DNA from: Endotrypanum monterogeii
Lineage: Eukaryota; Euglenozoa; Kinetoplastea; Trypanosomatida; Trypanosomatidae
Assembly: GCA_000333855.2 (NCBI GenBank)
Contig: CM007319.1
Location: forward strand, 1,462,694-1,526,693
Length of the DNA stretch: 64,000 nt
Direction: 5' to 3'
The notes beneath the pieces were generated by a model, which was given only the letters and a program-made list of their open reading frames with translations, was not told the origin of the DNA and made no database searches. Positions 20,450 through 30,777 of the stretch are shown piece by piece. Numbering within the stretch: the stretch's first letter is position 1; every line of letters begins with the position of its first letter. The position numbers were made by a program, and so were the translations under genes.

Positions 20450-21640
20450 ATGGGCTTTGTTAGCTTTCTTCTATCGGCAGGGCTCTACCTCGCCTTGATC
20501 ATCGTGTCCCTCTCGCTGTTTCTGTATATCATCAGCTACCACTATCGCAGGCACCAGGACCGTCTTCTCTACTACCCCCAGATCCCACCCGAGAGCCGGG
20601 AGGTCTGCGACGACCCGGTTGCGCTCGGCATCCCCTCTGCTGAGCGTGTACGCGTTACCACTGCTGATAAGGTTGTGTTGTGGGGATATATATTATGGCC
20701 ATCATCCGCGTCGTCACTGGAGAAAAACAGTCATCGAGGCAGCACCGACTTGATGGGTCATACATCCCCGAGCGAGGCCACCGCACTGGGTACTGTGCAT
20801 TCCGACGTGGACGCAGTGAGCGGATGCGCAGACGTCACCAGCACGGAGGGTGTGCCATCTTTCAGAAATAGAGTCTCCACCCCACCGAGCGGGACGCCAA
20901 GTTTCATGCTGCTCTATTTTCATGGAAACGCTGGAAACGTTGGTCATCGATTGCCTCTAGCTCAAGCCTTAGTTTCCCACCTCAAGTGTGCCGTGATGAT
21001 GATAGACTATCGCGGCTTTGGGCTTAGTGATGACTCTGATCCGACGCAGGAGAAGTTGGAGTTGGATGCACAGGCTTGCTTCGATCATCTGTGGCAAGAT
21101 CCGCGAGTGCCGCGTGATCGCATCGTTGTCATGGGCACCAGCCTCGGTGGCGCTGTTGCGATTCACTTGGCTGCCAATAAGCGGTACGCACGCCGAATAT
21201 CTGCCGTCATTGTGGAGAATTCCTTCAGTTCTATTGGTGATATGGCCTCCGCGCTGAGCCGGCCGATCTTCACCAAGTTGTTGAAGCGGTGCCCGGGTCT
21301 TGCAGTGAGTATTTTCGAGTACTATGTGAAACCACTTGCGCTGTGGATTGACTGGAACAGCGTACAGAAGGTGTCTCAGGTGGTTGCGCCGATGCTTTTT
21401 CTCTCCGGTCTGCGCGATGATATCGTCCCCCCAGAGCAGATGCGGAGACTGTACAAGGCGGCGACAAAATGTTTGCGCGATCGAAACCGGAGTGAGCTCA
21501 CCGCCCCGCTTCGTCGATTTGTAGAGTTTGAGGACGGAGAGCACAACAATTTGCCGCTGATGCCCGGCTACATGAGCGCCCTCCAGGTTTTTCTCACGGA
21601 CGTGCGTAATGCCGGCCCTGCTAACGTCATCTCATGTTAG
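20450..21640 (+). CDS. Membrane-anchored alpha/beta hydrolase (ABHD13/Bem46-like)
   Basis: A 396-residue protein. One hydrophobic helix (about residues 5-27) at the very N-terminus is a likely signal anchor, followed by a basic stretch. Then comes the family-typical Y-Y-P-Q-I-P segment and an alpha/beta-hydrolase core. The oxyanion-region motif F-H-G-N-A-G-N-V is present. The nucleophile elbow is G-T-S-L-G-G with S231, the acid is probably D323 or D324 in L-R-D-D-I-V-P, and the base is H365 in G-E-H-N-N. A Ser-rich insert (about residues 85-145) separates the first strands from the core. This family is often labelled as serine peptidase S9-like, but no substrate is established here. The ATG at 20450 puts the anchor at the N-terminus. 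The longer in-frame ORF from 20306 begins with a non-ATG codon and has no protein character. Confidence 0.9.
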   Translation: MGFVSFLLSAGLYLALIIVSLSLFLYIISYHYRRHQDRLLYYPQIPPESREVCDDPVALGIPSAERVRVTTADKVVLWGYILWPSSASSLEKNSHRGSTDLMGHTSPSEATALGTVHSDVDAVSGCADVTSTEGVPSFRNRVSTPPSGTPSFMLLYFHGNAGNVGHRLPLAQALVSHLKCAVMMIDYRGFGLSDDSDPTQEKLELDAQACFDHLWQDPRVPRDRIVVMGTSLGGAVAIHLAANKRYARRISAVIVENSFSSIGDMASALSRPIFTKLLKRCPGLAVSIFEYYVKPLALWIDWNSVQKVSQVVAPMLFLSGLRDDIVPPEQMRRLYKAATKCLRDRNRSELTAPLRRFVEFEDGEHNNLPLMPGYMSALQVFLTDVRNAGPANVISC

Positions 21641-22785
21641 GGGGCAGCGTGAGAAGTGCGTGTGTGTGTGTGTCTGAAAGAGAGAAAAAGAAAGAAGGAC
21701 TGTTGAGGAGACAGATGTACAAGGGAGCCAAAACGTCTTGGCGTCAGTGGCCAATAGTGTGTGTGTGTGTGTGTGTGTGTAGGGAGTGGAGGTCTGGGGT
21801 GTGTGAAAGGCGAGTGACGAGGAGGAGTTACGTGAGGGGGGGGGCGGAGGAGAGAAAGAGGTGCGGCGTCGCTTTCTCCTCATGTTACCTAGCACCCTCT
21901 ATTGAATTTCGCTGTCTCATATCGACTGACACTTCCTCCTAACCTTGCACTTTTTTCAATTCCTCGGATTGTTCCTCGTGGTGCTTGTGCGTCTTTTACA
22001 GAGGCGCATTTTGATTTATGGGTCAGGCGACTGGAGGGAAGAGGGATGCCTAAGACACAGGGAAAAAGAGGCCAGAAGTGAGTTTTTTTTCTGCTTCCGT
22101 ACTGATGTAGTATGGGTGGGGCGAAATGTGTGTGTGTGTGTGTGTGTGTGTGTGAACGTGTGTGTATCAGTGTCATTTTTATTGTTTTAGCTCAGGTGGT
22201 TCTCTGCTGCATCTATATCCCTGGGCGTCCTCAAAGAGGCTCGAAAATGTCGATGTTGGCCACGTTTCGGCGTCCTCGCACTGCCGAATTCTTCTCTGCC
22301 CTCGCTCATGCTTTCTGACACGTGTAACGCAGCGCAAGCGATAGCGATGTACCTCTGTGGTCGGCACCTTCTGTCGTTCGACACTTCTCCTATATTTCTC
22401 GGCTTTTATTTTTCCTTTTCTTCTTTCACTATTGACTTGATTTTTCTCTCCTACCGTATGTAAAATTTAATCTTGCCTCGTCATTATTCCCCCCCCTATA
22501 TGAACGTGGTGCACAACAGTGTCAGAAGCAGGCTTGTTGATCAAAAGAGGAGGTGGGGTATGGGGATTGTGGACACTACTCCAGGTCTGTGCGTTTTATT
22601 CTCCGTCTCACTTTCTGGCACCGCTCACCGCATACCTGCGTCTGGCCCGTCACTTGTTATCACGTAAACTTCATCACCTCCGCATACGTGGTGTTTGTCG
22701 GCAGCCGTGAGGCTGACTGCTGCTTCGTCGCGCCGCATCCCCACCCTTCTCCTTTCCGGTCCCACTCGCGTGGCTTCCTTCCATC
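21641..22785. other. Spacer between the hydrolase and SPB4
   Basis: No gene seen. GT arrays occur at about 21760-21780 and 22126-22154. A pyrimidine-rich stretch (22380-22460) followed by an AG at 22518-22519 is a possible splice acceptor for SPB4. Confidence 0.65.
22126..22154. repeat. (GT)n microsatellite
   Basis: A pure GT array. A similar shorter one lies at about 21760-21780, so two GT arrays sit 350 bp apart in this spacer. Confidence 0.9.
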
Positions 22786-24885
22786 ATGGAAAACACATGG
22801 GAGACAATGAAAGGGGCGAAGTTGAGTGAGCCGGCCCTGGCATTTCTCCGCGAGAATATGAAATTCGAGACTATGGCTCCTGTCCAGGCTCGCACCATTC
22901 CTCTCTTCCTCAGTAACTACGATGTAGTGGTCGAGGCCACCACTGGCAGCGGCAAGACACTAGCCTACCTTATCCCATGTTTGGAGATGCTGCTGCGACC
23001 GCGGACCCGCGAGGTGGCAAAGGAATCTAAGAATGCTGTCTTTTCCGTGATAGTGCTGCCATCGAGGGAGCTGGCACAACAGGTTTTTCAGATAGTGAAG
23101 CGCATGTTACATTTCCTGGCGAAAGGATATAAAGGCGGTAGCCCCGCGAACGGTCTGCCTGCCTTTTCGTACCAATGCTACATCGGCGGACGTGACATCA
23201 AGCACGACGTCGAGGAGTTCAGCAGGCAGGGCGGCAACGTGCTCGTTGGGACCCCGGGTCGCCTCTACGAGCTCCTAGTGTCGTCCAAGCACGCGAGTCT
23301 CTTCAATTTTAGTCAGTTTGAACTGCTCATTCTCGATGAGGCCGACAAACTTCTCGAGTTCGGTTTCAAGGCAAAACTCGACGTCATTCTGAAGCGCCTG
23401 CCGAGGCAACGCCGCACTGGACTGTTCAGTGCAACGCAGACAAAAGAGCTGGCGGAGTTGGCACGGGCAGGAATGCGCAACCCGGTGTCCGTCACCGTTC
23501 GCGTGAACTCGCTGAACTCAGCCAATGTCGACACGGCAAAACCACAGATACCTGAGCAGCTCTCCAACTTTTACGCCTTCACTCGAGCATCGGAGAAGCT
23601 GGACCGCCTCGTTGAGTTCCTGGCATTGCACAAGAATGAGAAAGTGCTTGTGTACGTCATGACATGCGCCAGTGTGGAGTGGCTCTACGAGGCACTCGTG
23701 ATGGTGTTGTGCAAGGACGAGGCGGACACCGTCTTCGCTCTCCACGGTCAAATGAAGTTGGAGAAACGGCAGCAAGTGCACCGGCAGGTGACGAAGCGGT
23801 CTCGATGCGTTCTCGTCTGTACCGATGTGGCGGCGCGTGGGCTGGATATTCCTGAGGTGGGCGTGGTAGTGCAGTACGACCCGCCGGTTGACCCCAACAC
23901 GTTCATTCACCGTATCGGCCGCACAGCGCGCATGGGGCGCAGTGGTGAAAGTGTCGTTTTTCTCATGCCGCAGGAGCTCGAGTACGTCAACTTCATGCGG
24001 CTTCAGAACGTGCCTCTGCAGGCGTTAGACGAGGAGCGGGACAGCATCGACGATGCCAAGGATACCGTGCGTGGTATGAACGCGCGGCGAACCCTGCTGA
24101 GCTCGGAGTTGCCAGACAAGCGCAAGGCGATTCACCAGGCGCACCGTGAGAAGCAGCTGGGTCGGCGAGAACGCCGCCAGAGGCTGCACGAGGCGCATCA
24201 GGCGATGGTGGAGGGGAAGAGCCAACGAATGGCAAAAAAGAAAGAGGTAATGGGCGATATGTGCGATAGTCCATCAGTGCTCGCGCTGCGTCGAGAGGAG
24301 TGCCACAACGAGAAGTTGTTGGGCCTCGCCGCCCGAGCGTTCGTGTCGTTCCTGCGGGCATACAAGGAACACGAGTGCCGCTACATTTTCCAGCTACAGC
24401 TCATTGACCTCACAGACCTCACGCACGGCTTTGCACTTTTTAAGATCCCCAGCTGCGGCGAGATCAAGCGGATGCGTGTCTTGCGAGTTCCTCTTCAGGA
24501 CGAATTTAGCGCGTTCGTGAAACAGATGGAGGCTGCTCTGCGGGAAAAGCGGCAACGTGCTGCTGAGGAGGAGTCGAATCTCCGAACGGAAAGTGGCGGC
24601 GGCGACGAGGAGAATGACCAAGGCGCAAAGAGGCACCGCACGGAGCGCAACGAAAAACTAGAGGCCCTGAAGTTGCTGAAGATGACCAAATCTGAGCGTA
24701 GCCGAGCCTGGAAGCAGGCGGAGCTCGATGAGCTCCTCAAAGATAGTTATTACGTCAAGATGGAGCGGCGTGGCAAGGTGAAGCGGCATGTGGTGGACGA
24801 GAAGATGGGCATGGATGCCATCGAAAACTCTTTCATGAGCGCACGCGAGCGAAAGGAGGCGCAGCTTACCCGAAAGGCACGCTGA
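22786..24885 (+). CDS. SPB4: DEAD-box RNA helicase SPB4/DDX55
   Basis: A 699-residue ATP-dependent RNA helicase. It has the Q motif (M-A-P-V-Q-A), motif I A-T-T-G-S-G-K-T (K57), motif II D-E-A-D (184-187), motif III S-A-T (215-217), and the C-terminal helicase lobe with H-R-I-G-R-T-A-R-M-G-R (from H375). The opening (P-V-Q-A-R-T-I-P-L-F-L-S-N) and the R-A-G-M-R-N-P-V segment after motif III are typical of the Spb4/DDX55 subfamily, which acts in nucleolar maturation of the large ribosomal subunit. The last ~140 residues are Lys/Arg/Glu-rich as in that subfamily. The start is the ATG that opens the Q-motif region; no upstream in-frame extension looks real. Confidence 0.93.
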   Translation: MENTWETMKGAKLSEPALAFLRENMKFETMAPVQARTIPLFLSNYDVVVEATTGSGKTLAYLIPCLEMLLRPRTREVAKESKNAVFSVIVLPSRELAQQVFQIVKRMLHFLAKGYKGGSPANGLPAFSYQCYIGGRDIKHDVEEFSRQGGNVLVGTPGRLYELLVSSKHASLFNFSQFELLILDEADKLLEFGFKAKLDVILKRLPRQRRTGLFSATQTKELAELARAGMRNPVSVTVRVNSLNSANVDTAKPQIPEQLSNFYAFTRASEKLDRLVEFLALHKNEKVLVYVMTCASVEWLYEALVMVLCKDEADTVFALHGQMKLEKRQQVHRQVTKRSRCVLVCTDVAARGLDIPEVGVVVQYDPPVDPNTFIHRIGRTARMGRSGESVVFLMPQELEYVNFMRLQNVPLQALDEERDSIDDAKDTVRGMNARRTLLSSELPDKRKAIHQAHREKQLGRRERRQRLHEAHQAMVEGKSQRMAKKKEVMGDMCDSPSVLALRREECHNEKLLGLAARAFVSFLRAYKEHECRYIFQLQLIDLTDLTHGFALFKIPSCGEIKRMRVLRVPLQDEFSAFVKQMEAALREKRQRAAEEESNLRTESGGGDEENDQGAKRHRTERNEKLEALKLLKMTKSERSRAWKQAELDELLKDSYYVKMERRGKVKRHVVDEKMGMDAIENSFMSARERKEAQLTRKAR

Positions 24886-25251
24886 TCATCCGGATTCCAC
24901 GTCAGTGCCGGATGCGCACGTGAGAAGAACAGAAGGCCCCGACCGGAAAAGGTGCAGTGTCTGCGCGACAGTGCACAAACGCTCTCCCCACACCCTCTTT
25001 CTTTCTACCTTATATTGGTGCCTTGATCTTTTTTTTTTCCTTCCCCGGCCGCTTCCTGGCACATCTTCACCAAATACACGATTTCATGTTTTTTTTTTAA
25101 ATACCTTCCGCATCGCTGCTGGTGCACTAATGGAAAAGTATCCACTTAGTGGCCTTGGTTTTTTTTTTTCATCAAACAGGAGGGGGCGGGGAAGGGAAGA
25201 GACCACACCCAAATGTGGAGCGCATAAGGACTCTGCATCCCTCACGCTAGG

Positions 25252-25285
25252 GCGTCTTTGAGGGCCCTCGAAAAGAGGGAGACGC
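25252..25285 (+). other. Short nested stem-loop
   Basis: GCGTCT (25252-25257) pairs with AGACGC (25280-25285), and inside it CCCTC (25265-25269) pairs with GAGGG (25275-25279) around a 5-base loop. Seven bases stay unpaired on the 5' side. It lies in the presumed SPB4 3' UTR. It could be chance. Confidence 0.35.
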
Positions 25286-26176
25286 TCTCGGGTTGGGTAA
25301 CACGATTAAAGAATTTTGAAACGACCACATCGGTGGGGTCAATGTAACTTCTAAGAAAAGCGAAATTTGACCATCACCAATGCGGGATTGAAAAATCGGA
25401 GTTAACAAGGGAAGGGGAAAGGGAAACAGTCATGTCTTCAGAAGAAAAATGAGACCAGGAACTGTGGCAGCAGCGTTGACGGCACTGGGTTGCTAGGCTT
25501 TTGCGAAGCCGGTATCGGCACCCAGACTGCATGACCGATGAATGGTTTGCTTGCTGACTGTCTTGTCCGTTTTTTTTTTTTGCACTGATGCACTTTAGGA
25601 TGTGACTTGTCTTCCTAGACCGGCGAAGTCATGAGGGCTCACGCCTTTCGTCTTGTCCGCTTCCTTACCGCGGATAACGTCTGCGTCCCCGGATATACAC
25701 CACCGTCTACCCACTCTCCCTAATCCCCGCCCTTTTTTCTCCTAGCGCCTTGACCCCTTTGATTTTTATCTTCGCGCATGGTTTCGTCGTCCCGCCAGAG
25801 GACGATCGATGCAAAAAAGTGAGAGGATAATTAAAAAAAAAAAATGCTGCCGCGGCACACTGACCGCAACAAAGAGCGCAAGGTGATAATATTAAAAAAA
25901 AAAGCAAAAAGAAAACATGAGGGATAGTAAACAGACGACTCACTTGCCCGCTATGGTATCGCCTTAATATATCCATTTGGACACGTTGCTAGTGGTCTCT
26001 CTCTCCTTTTTTTTTTTTGTGACCCTCTCACACTTCCCAGCTTGCGTGCGAGTTGTCTGTGCATGTGCATACGTAAGTGTGTGTGTGTGTGCGTGTAGGC
26101 ATGGAACAATATTGAGGCATCGCCCTTTGCCCTTTCAGCATGTACCTGTCCTCTCCTCCTCTTTTTCCTCTTCATC

Positions 26177-26178
26177 AG
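26177..26178 (+). promoter_or_regulatory. Candidate trans-splice acceptor for the J-protein gene
   Basis: The pyrimidine tract at about 26145-26176 ends in TCATCAG. The AG is 110 nt before the ATG at 26288. Confidence 0.5.
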
Positions 26179-26287
26179 TCAAGGATTTCCCTTCTGCGTC
26201 GTAATCCGCCTTGCTCACCGCTTCGGCGGCATTTCTTCTCGCGTTTTCTTTGTGCTTGTGAGCTTAAATGCGCTGTGTGCATGCACC

Positions 26288-27454
26288 ATGTTTAAGGACT
26301 ATTATGCCATCCTCGATGTAGCACCGTCCGCCTCCGGCGAGGAGATTCGCCGTGCCTTCAAGCGCTTAGCACTCCAGTTCCATCCTGACAAAGTCGGTGT
26401 TGGTGGCACAGCAGATGCGACGTCCACTATGCGCAGTGATGAGCGCAGTATCACCGCGAAGTGGACCGATGGTGAGATTTCCAACGATAGCTTTTCTGCC
26501 TTGAATCCACCGACGACTTCTTCTCACGTATTTGCAAGAAACTTCATCGACATACAAGAGGCCTACGAGGTCCTGGGCGATGTGGCGCGGCGCTACCTTT
26601 ACGATATGAATTACCAAGAGCTGTTGGTTTTGCAGGAGCAGCGCCAACAGGAGGAGCGACGCCGCTGTGAAGCGCACGCGCGGGCCATCGCCGAGGCAGC
26701 TCGCCAGGCCCGAGAGCGAGCACTGCTGCGGGAGCAGTATCAGCGAAGCCTCCAAGCACACCCCACAAAAACGGCTTCGATGATAAACTCCGTAAATGCC
26801 GACGACTCGGCTTTTCCCAAAGCCGCCTCTTTCCCCTCATGTCCTCAAAAAACCGCATGTCCAAGTCAAGGGCAGAGGGCGACAGGGTTCAAGGTGGCCG
26901 TGCCGTCCTCGTCACCAGCCGATACACCTCAGGAAGACCCACCTCGCCACAAAAATGAGCCAATAGAGGAGGCGAAAGAGGGTGACTGCTTGCTCGAGGA
27001 CATCAGCTCTGATGAAGGCGGTGTCCCTCAGGCGCCGAAAAATCGTAATCGTATCCCTACGCCAACCGATCTGCTTAATGCTAGCAGCCACTCTGAGGGA
27101 TGCCGGACAAAAGGGAAAAATCTCCATGTAGGCAGCGAATACGTCGCACCAGTCGAGTTACAGAGACAGGTCAGCAGCTCTAGGAGCAGGCGCAAAAAAC
27201 AGCATTCAGCGGCGACTCTCCCGGCTGCGTTTGTGCTATCGAGCTCGCTGTCGTTTAACTGGAGTGAAACACCTGCGCAGACCCGTCAGTCTGACGCTGA
27301 ATCCAATCGCTCGCGGCGGCAAATGTGGCGTCGCCACATAACTCCCCGATACGGCGAGGCGGATGACGAGCCCGAGCTGCCTCTGGAGTATTATTATAAA
27401 CGCTCCGTGGAGCGCACGCTTCGCGTGTTTTTTGGAGCTCCGAATTCAGAGTAA
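26288..27454 (+). CDS. J-domain (DnaJ/Hsp40) protein with split J-domain
   Basis: A 388-residue co-chaperone. The N-terminal J-domain has D-Y-Y-A-I-L-D-V, helix II (R-R-A-F-K-R-L-A-L-Q-F) and the H-P-D triad (32-34) needed to stimulate Hsp70 ATPase. Helix III (D-I-Q-E-A-Y-E-V-L-G-D) starts only near residue 84, so about 48 residues, Ser/Thr-rich, are inserted where the family has about ten. After the J-domain come an Arg/Gln/Glu-rich helix (about 115-160) and a long Ser/Pro-rich, probably disordered part. There is no Gly/Phe region or Cys-rich zinc domain, so this is a type III J-protein. A short conserved-looking C-terminus (Y-Y-Y-K-R-S-V-E-R-T) closes it. The ATG at 26288 starts the J-domain immediately; the 12-residue upstream in-frame extension is not needed. 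Confidence 0.9.
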   Translation: MFKDYYAILDVAPSASGEEIRRAFKRLALQFHPDKVGVGGTADATSTMRSDERSITAKWTDGEISNDSFSALNPPTTSSHVFARNFIDIQEAYEVLGDVARRYLYDMNYQELLVLQEQRQQEERRRCEAHARAIAEAARQARERALLREQYQRSLQAHPTKTASMINSVNADDSAFPKAASFPSCPQKTACPSQGQRATGFKVAVPSSSPADTPQEDPPRHKNEPIEEAKEGDCLLEDISSDEGGVPQAPKNRNRIPTPTDLLNASSHSEGCRTKGKNLHVGSEYVAPVELQRQVSSSRSRRKKQHSAATLPAAFVLSSSLSFNWSETPAQTRQSDAESNRSRRQMWRRHITPRYGEADDEPELPLEYYYKRSVERTLRVFFGAPNSE

Positions 27455-27724
27455 AGCGTTATTATCTATTTTTCAAAAGTCTGCGCACAATGTTTTCTTC
27501 TCTCGGTGCCATCTGAGGATCTGTCTTAGCTTTCGCTGACCTCCTTCAAAATTTCCTTCCACAAAGAAAAAAGCGACAGTGTAATCGTACCTTGATGTTG
27601 ATTTGTCCTTACATTGTTTTTTTTTTTTTTTTAATTGATCGATCGTAGTTCCTTTTTTGTGGCCCTACGTTCCCTCCTTTTTTTCCGCTCTACTGATGAG
27701 TTTGATTTCATGTACGATAGCCGC

Positions 27725-27759
<35 letters not shown>

Positions 27760-28768
27760 TTTTTTGTTGCTTCTTTTTGGTCGCTACTGGGTTGTGTCGA
27801 GAGCTTCTTTTTGTTGTTTGACCTCCTTTTCATTTTTCATTGTCATGCGAGTTCGCACAATGAGACGTGGGGGGGGGGTCAGTGAAGATTTCAGGATTGA
27901 TGGGTCGGTCGTCAGAAGAAAAAAAAAATACAATGTCAGCGATACGTATGTCTCCACTGTTCTCCAGATCGATGGTACTCTGCACATTTTTGTTATCCTG
28001 CCATTACTCTTTGTTGCTGCTTTATAAATTATTATTTATCTTTCTTGTCTTCTCTGCCCCGCCATCGTGTTTCTGTCCCCCTTTTTTTTTGTGATTTGGA
28101 GGGGTCAACTTCACTCTCTTTGATGTGTTACTTTCCCGGGGACGTCGTGTCATTGCTATCATCGATGCATAGTTCTGAAGCGATGTGCGAACTCATCAGC
28201 TCGACTCCTTAGCCACGGATGAAATGACGAACATACACATACACACACACACAGACACACACCCTAGAAGAGAAAATGTAGAAAAAAACAGAGTTGATCG
28301 TATCTAGAGGGAGGGAGGCACACATGTCAGTCCTCCTCCTCTTGTGATGCAGTTGGACAGTACGGTGCACGCTTTCTGTGTATAGGCAGGGGGGTCCGTC
28401 TCCTCAGAGAGAAGGCGAAGGGAAAGGGGGGATCGCTGCGAGCTGAATGGGGAATATGCACCTTTACGTTGTGAAAAAAAAAGAAAAAAATAACACACAC
28501 ATACACACACACCAAACATAATAAAAAAGGGAGGGGGTGTTCGTGCGGCGGCGATGACGGTGTTCGTGTACACGGATTAGGTACCACGCTGTGGAGAGGG
28601 AGTGATTGCGGTTTCTGCTTTAGGATGCGCACATACACACGAATGTTATCTTCCTCTATTCATTCCTCAACTTGATAATGACTTTTTATGTATACGTGCA
28701 TATATATATATATTGTTTTATTAAGGAAGTACTGCGCTGCTCAGAAATTAGCGATCGCGATTTCATCC
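27455..28768. other. Spacer after the J-protein gene
   Basis: No protein-like ORF. A TA array lies at 27728-27756 and poly-T runs at 27615-27635. The part from 28200 to 28560 has AC-rich stretches on the + strand. Confidence 0.6.
27728..27756. repeat. (TA)n microsatellite
   Basis: A pure TA array in the spacer between the J-protein gene and the small ORF at 28769. Confidence 0.9.
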
Positions 28769-29101
28769 ATGTTGATGAACGCGTCAATCATCGAGGAGGA
28801 CTCAGAGGCGGCTATCGCTCTTCGCTTCCTCAATAATTGTCTGAGCAATGCAGTGCAGGTGCACTATCTCGTCACCAGTTCCTTTCGAGGAGGCGACTGG
28901 GAAACCTCCTTGCTTCTAGGAGCGGAGGCTCAAGAGTATATGACAGCATTGCTCACCGCATACGCGGCCAGCAGCGCGCTACGGCGCCAGCTCATATCTG
29001 GGAAATCGCTGCACTATCTGCAGTGTTTGACAGACGAGAAAACGCGTGCCGACTTTGTACGTGTCGCTGCAGCGCCATCTTTCGCTTTCGCTTCTCCTTG
29101 A
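28769..29101 (+). CDS. Small hypothetical protein (110 aa)
   Basis: A short ORF with a normal amino-acid mix, unlike the low-complexity ORFs around it. It is rich in Ala, Leu and Ser, has predicted helical segments (residues 8-30, 45-75), carries no repeats, and uses G/C-ending codons as the recognised genes do. I do not recognise the family. The frame is open up to an ATG at 28688, but that extension is encoded by a TA array (Tyr-Ile repeats). An AG at 28724-28725 would, if used, make the ATG at 28769 (or 28775) the first. The evidence is coding character only, and a chance ORF in the KKT3 upstream region is possible. Confidence 0.5.
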   Translation: MLMNASIIEEDSEAAIALRFLNNCLSNAVQVHYLVTSSFRGGDWETSLLLGAEAQEYMTALLTAYAASSALRRQLISGKSLHYLQCLTDEKTRADFVRVAAAPSFAFASP

Positions 29102-30777
29102 GAAACGTAGCCGAGAAAGTGTGTGGTGCGCAGCTGCCGCACGCAGCAGACTATGTCATCTCTTGGTGGCGCCGTTCTTTCGTCTCCTTTGGTACAAAAG
29201 AACAGAGCGCGATAGTATATATATATTTTCGCTCTCCGGTTTCGCATACTGGACGTGGGGGATTAGGAAGGCATACCCGCAAACGACAAAAAGAAGAAGA
29301 CAAGAGGACATGCGAACCCGCAGCTCTACGACTGGGCCTGTATGGGAGGGTCCTGAGTGAAAGGGTAGGGTGCTACAGCGTAGGCGATCGCGTTTTTTTT
29401 TTTTCGCCAGGGGGCTAGGGAGATGATGATGTTGTCTTTTGAACTGTGTGCCCACGTTGTTGTAGTCGTATTATTGTTTTCTCCCATTCCCCATGGGTGC
29501 GAGGAGAGGCTTACCGAGTATGTTTTCATGTTTGGAAGTGTCTCTGATAGGGCTGCGAGAGAAGTCTCAATGCTGGGGGTGCAGGTAAAAAAAAAATTGA
29601 TTGATACCCTGCATTTTATCTGAGCGTATTCGAGTTGCCTTGGCGCGCTTTGCCCTTTTCCGCCCTCTTTCCTACAATCCCCCCTTTGCCCCCTCCCGCT
29701 TTCCTGCGCATAGCCACTTCTGCTAGGCCTTCCCCACTCATCACTGCTCTCTTTCTCTCTCTCTCAAGTTTTTCTTTCTCCATTGCTTGCCCTGTAACGT
29801 CACTGGACGGGCTGACGGCCAGAAGCACGTGCCATCATATTCTTTTGGCCCCTCCCTTTTTCTCTAGAGACTCGCGCCACTGCGCATATACGCATACAGT
29901 CAATAAGATCCTACGTGATACGAGGGTGGCGTAGAGATACACAAACACGCTTACTCGCAGATACCGCGGGGCTGCATTGAGGGTGTGCAAGCACCTTCTC
30001 ACCAGACCTGCTTACCAGATTTGTTTTTCTGGAGAAAAAAACTCTCCGTTTTTTTTTCTCCTCCTTTCCTCTCTCTCCCCACCTTTCGATCCGTCGCTAC
30101 CCAAATCAACATATATTATATAAGTTCCATGGGGATTTTTCTTGTGTTGTAGCCGACGTTACGGAACTCACACTTTCGCCTTGCCTTGGTCGTGTATTTC
30201 TAGTGTCGCATGTGCAACAGTACATCATAGATGATTTTTAACCATACAAACGTTTGTGCTTCTTCGCTGTCGATTACGGGTTTGCCCCTCTGAAGACGTG
30301 TTTTTGTCTGGAACTGCGTGGTGTGTTTCTCGGTTCTTCTTTGCTCTTGACGGGTTACTTTTTTTTTTTTTTCAGGTGTCGTGAACATCTCTACTTGTTT
30401 CCCCGTAGTTATCTTTTTCCGCCCGCCCCGCCCCCCTCAATCCGTTTAGTGACATTATCGCTTCTTTCTCACTGGTTTGTCGCCTTTCCCCCTCTTCCTT
30501 TTCTGCTCCTTCCTCAAAAGGAGAGAAGGTTCGTGGTACACTGCAGCTGACGCGTGGGCAGCTCCTCGTATATCACTAGCATCGGAGCTTGGTGCAAACG
30601 CTGTTTTTAAAATTTGTTTTCGCGTGTATTCGACAGGGAGTCGAGGAAGCAGACGAGAAAGGAAACAGGTGAGGCGCTCGAGGGTGCATTGTTGAAGTCG
30701 GCTTCTTGTCTGCTACGGTCACAACTGCACTCATCTTTCCTCCTCCTCCCCTTCAGAGACGTCGCCGCGAGCGCGTG
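29102..30777. other. Spacer upstream of KKT3
   Basis: No protein-like ORF. Poly-T and C/T runs become dense from 29640 to 29790 and from 30350 to 30520. Two candidate splice acceptors for KKT3 are present, at 30519-30520 and 30755-30756. Confidence 0.6.
30731..30756 (+). promoter_or_regulatory. Trans-splice acceptor close to the KKT3 start
   Basis: A C/T tract of about 23 nt ending in CAG, 21 nt before the ATG at 30778. If used, it fixes that ATG as the start. The tract lies inside the longer in-frame ORF and so argues against an upstream start. A second tract ends at AG 30519-30520. Confidence 0.5.

Larger units (their letters stand above)
24886..26287. other. Spacer between SPB4 and the J-protein gene
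   Basis: No protein-like ORF. The part from about 25230 to 25720 has few homopolymers and contains a short nested inverted repeat at 25252-25285. The right end is pyrimidine-rich. Confidence 0.6.

Noticed and set aside
28837..29418. 193-codon ORF overlapping the small hypothetical gene in another frame
   Set aside because: Its composition (Arg, Ser, Arg) is that of an out-of-frame reading, and it begins with a non-ATG or internal codon. The 28769 frame looks better.
30706..30777. Upstream start of KKT3
   Set aside because: The codon is TTG, and a pyrimidine tract with CAG lies between it and the first ATG.
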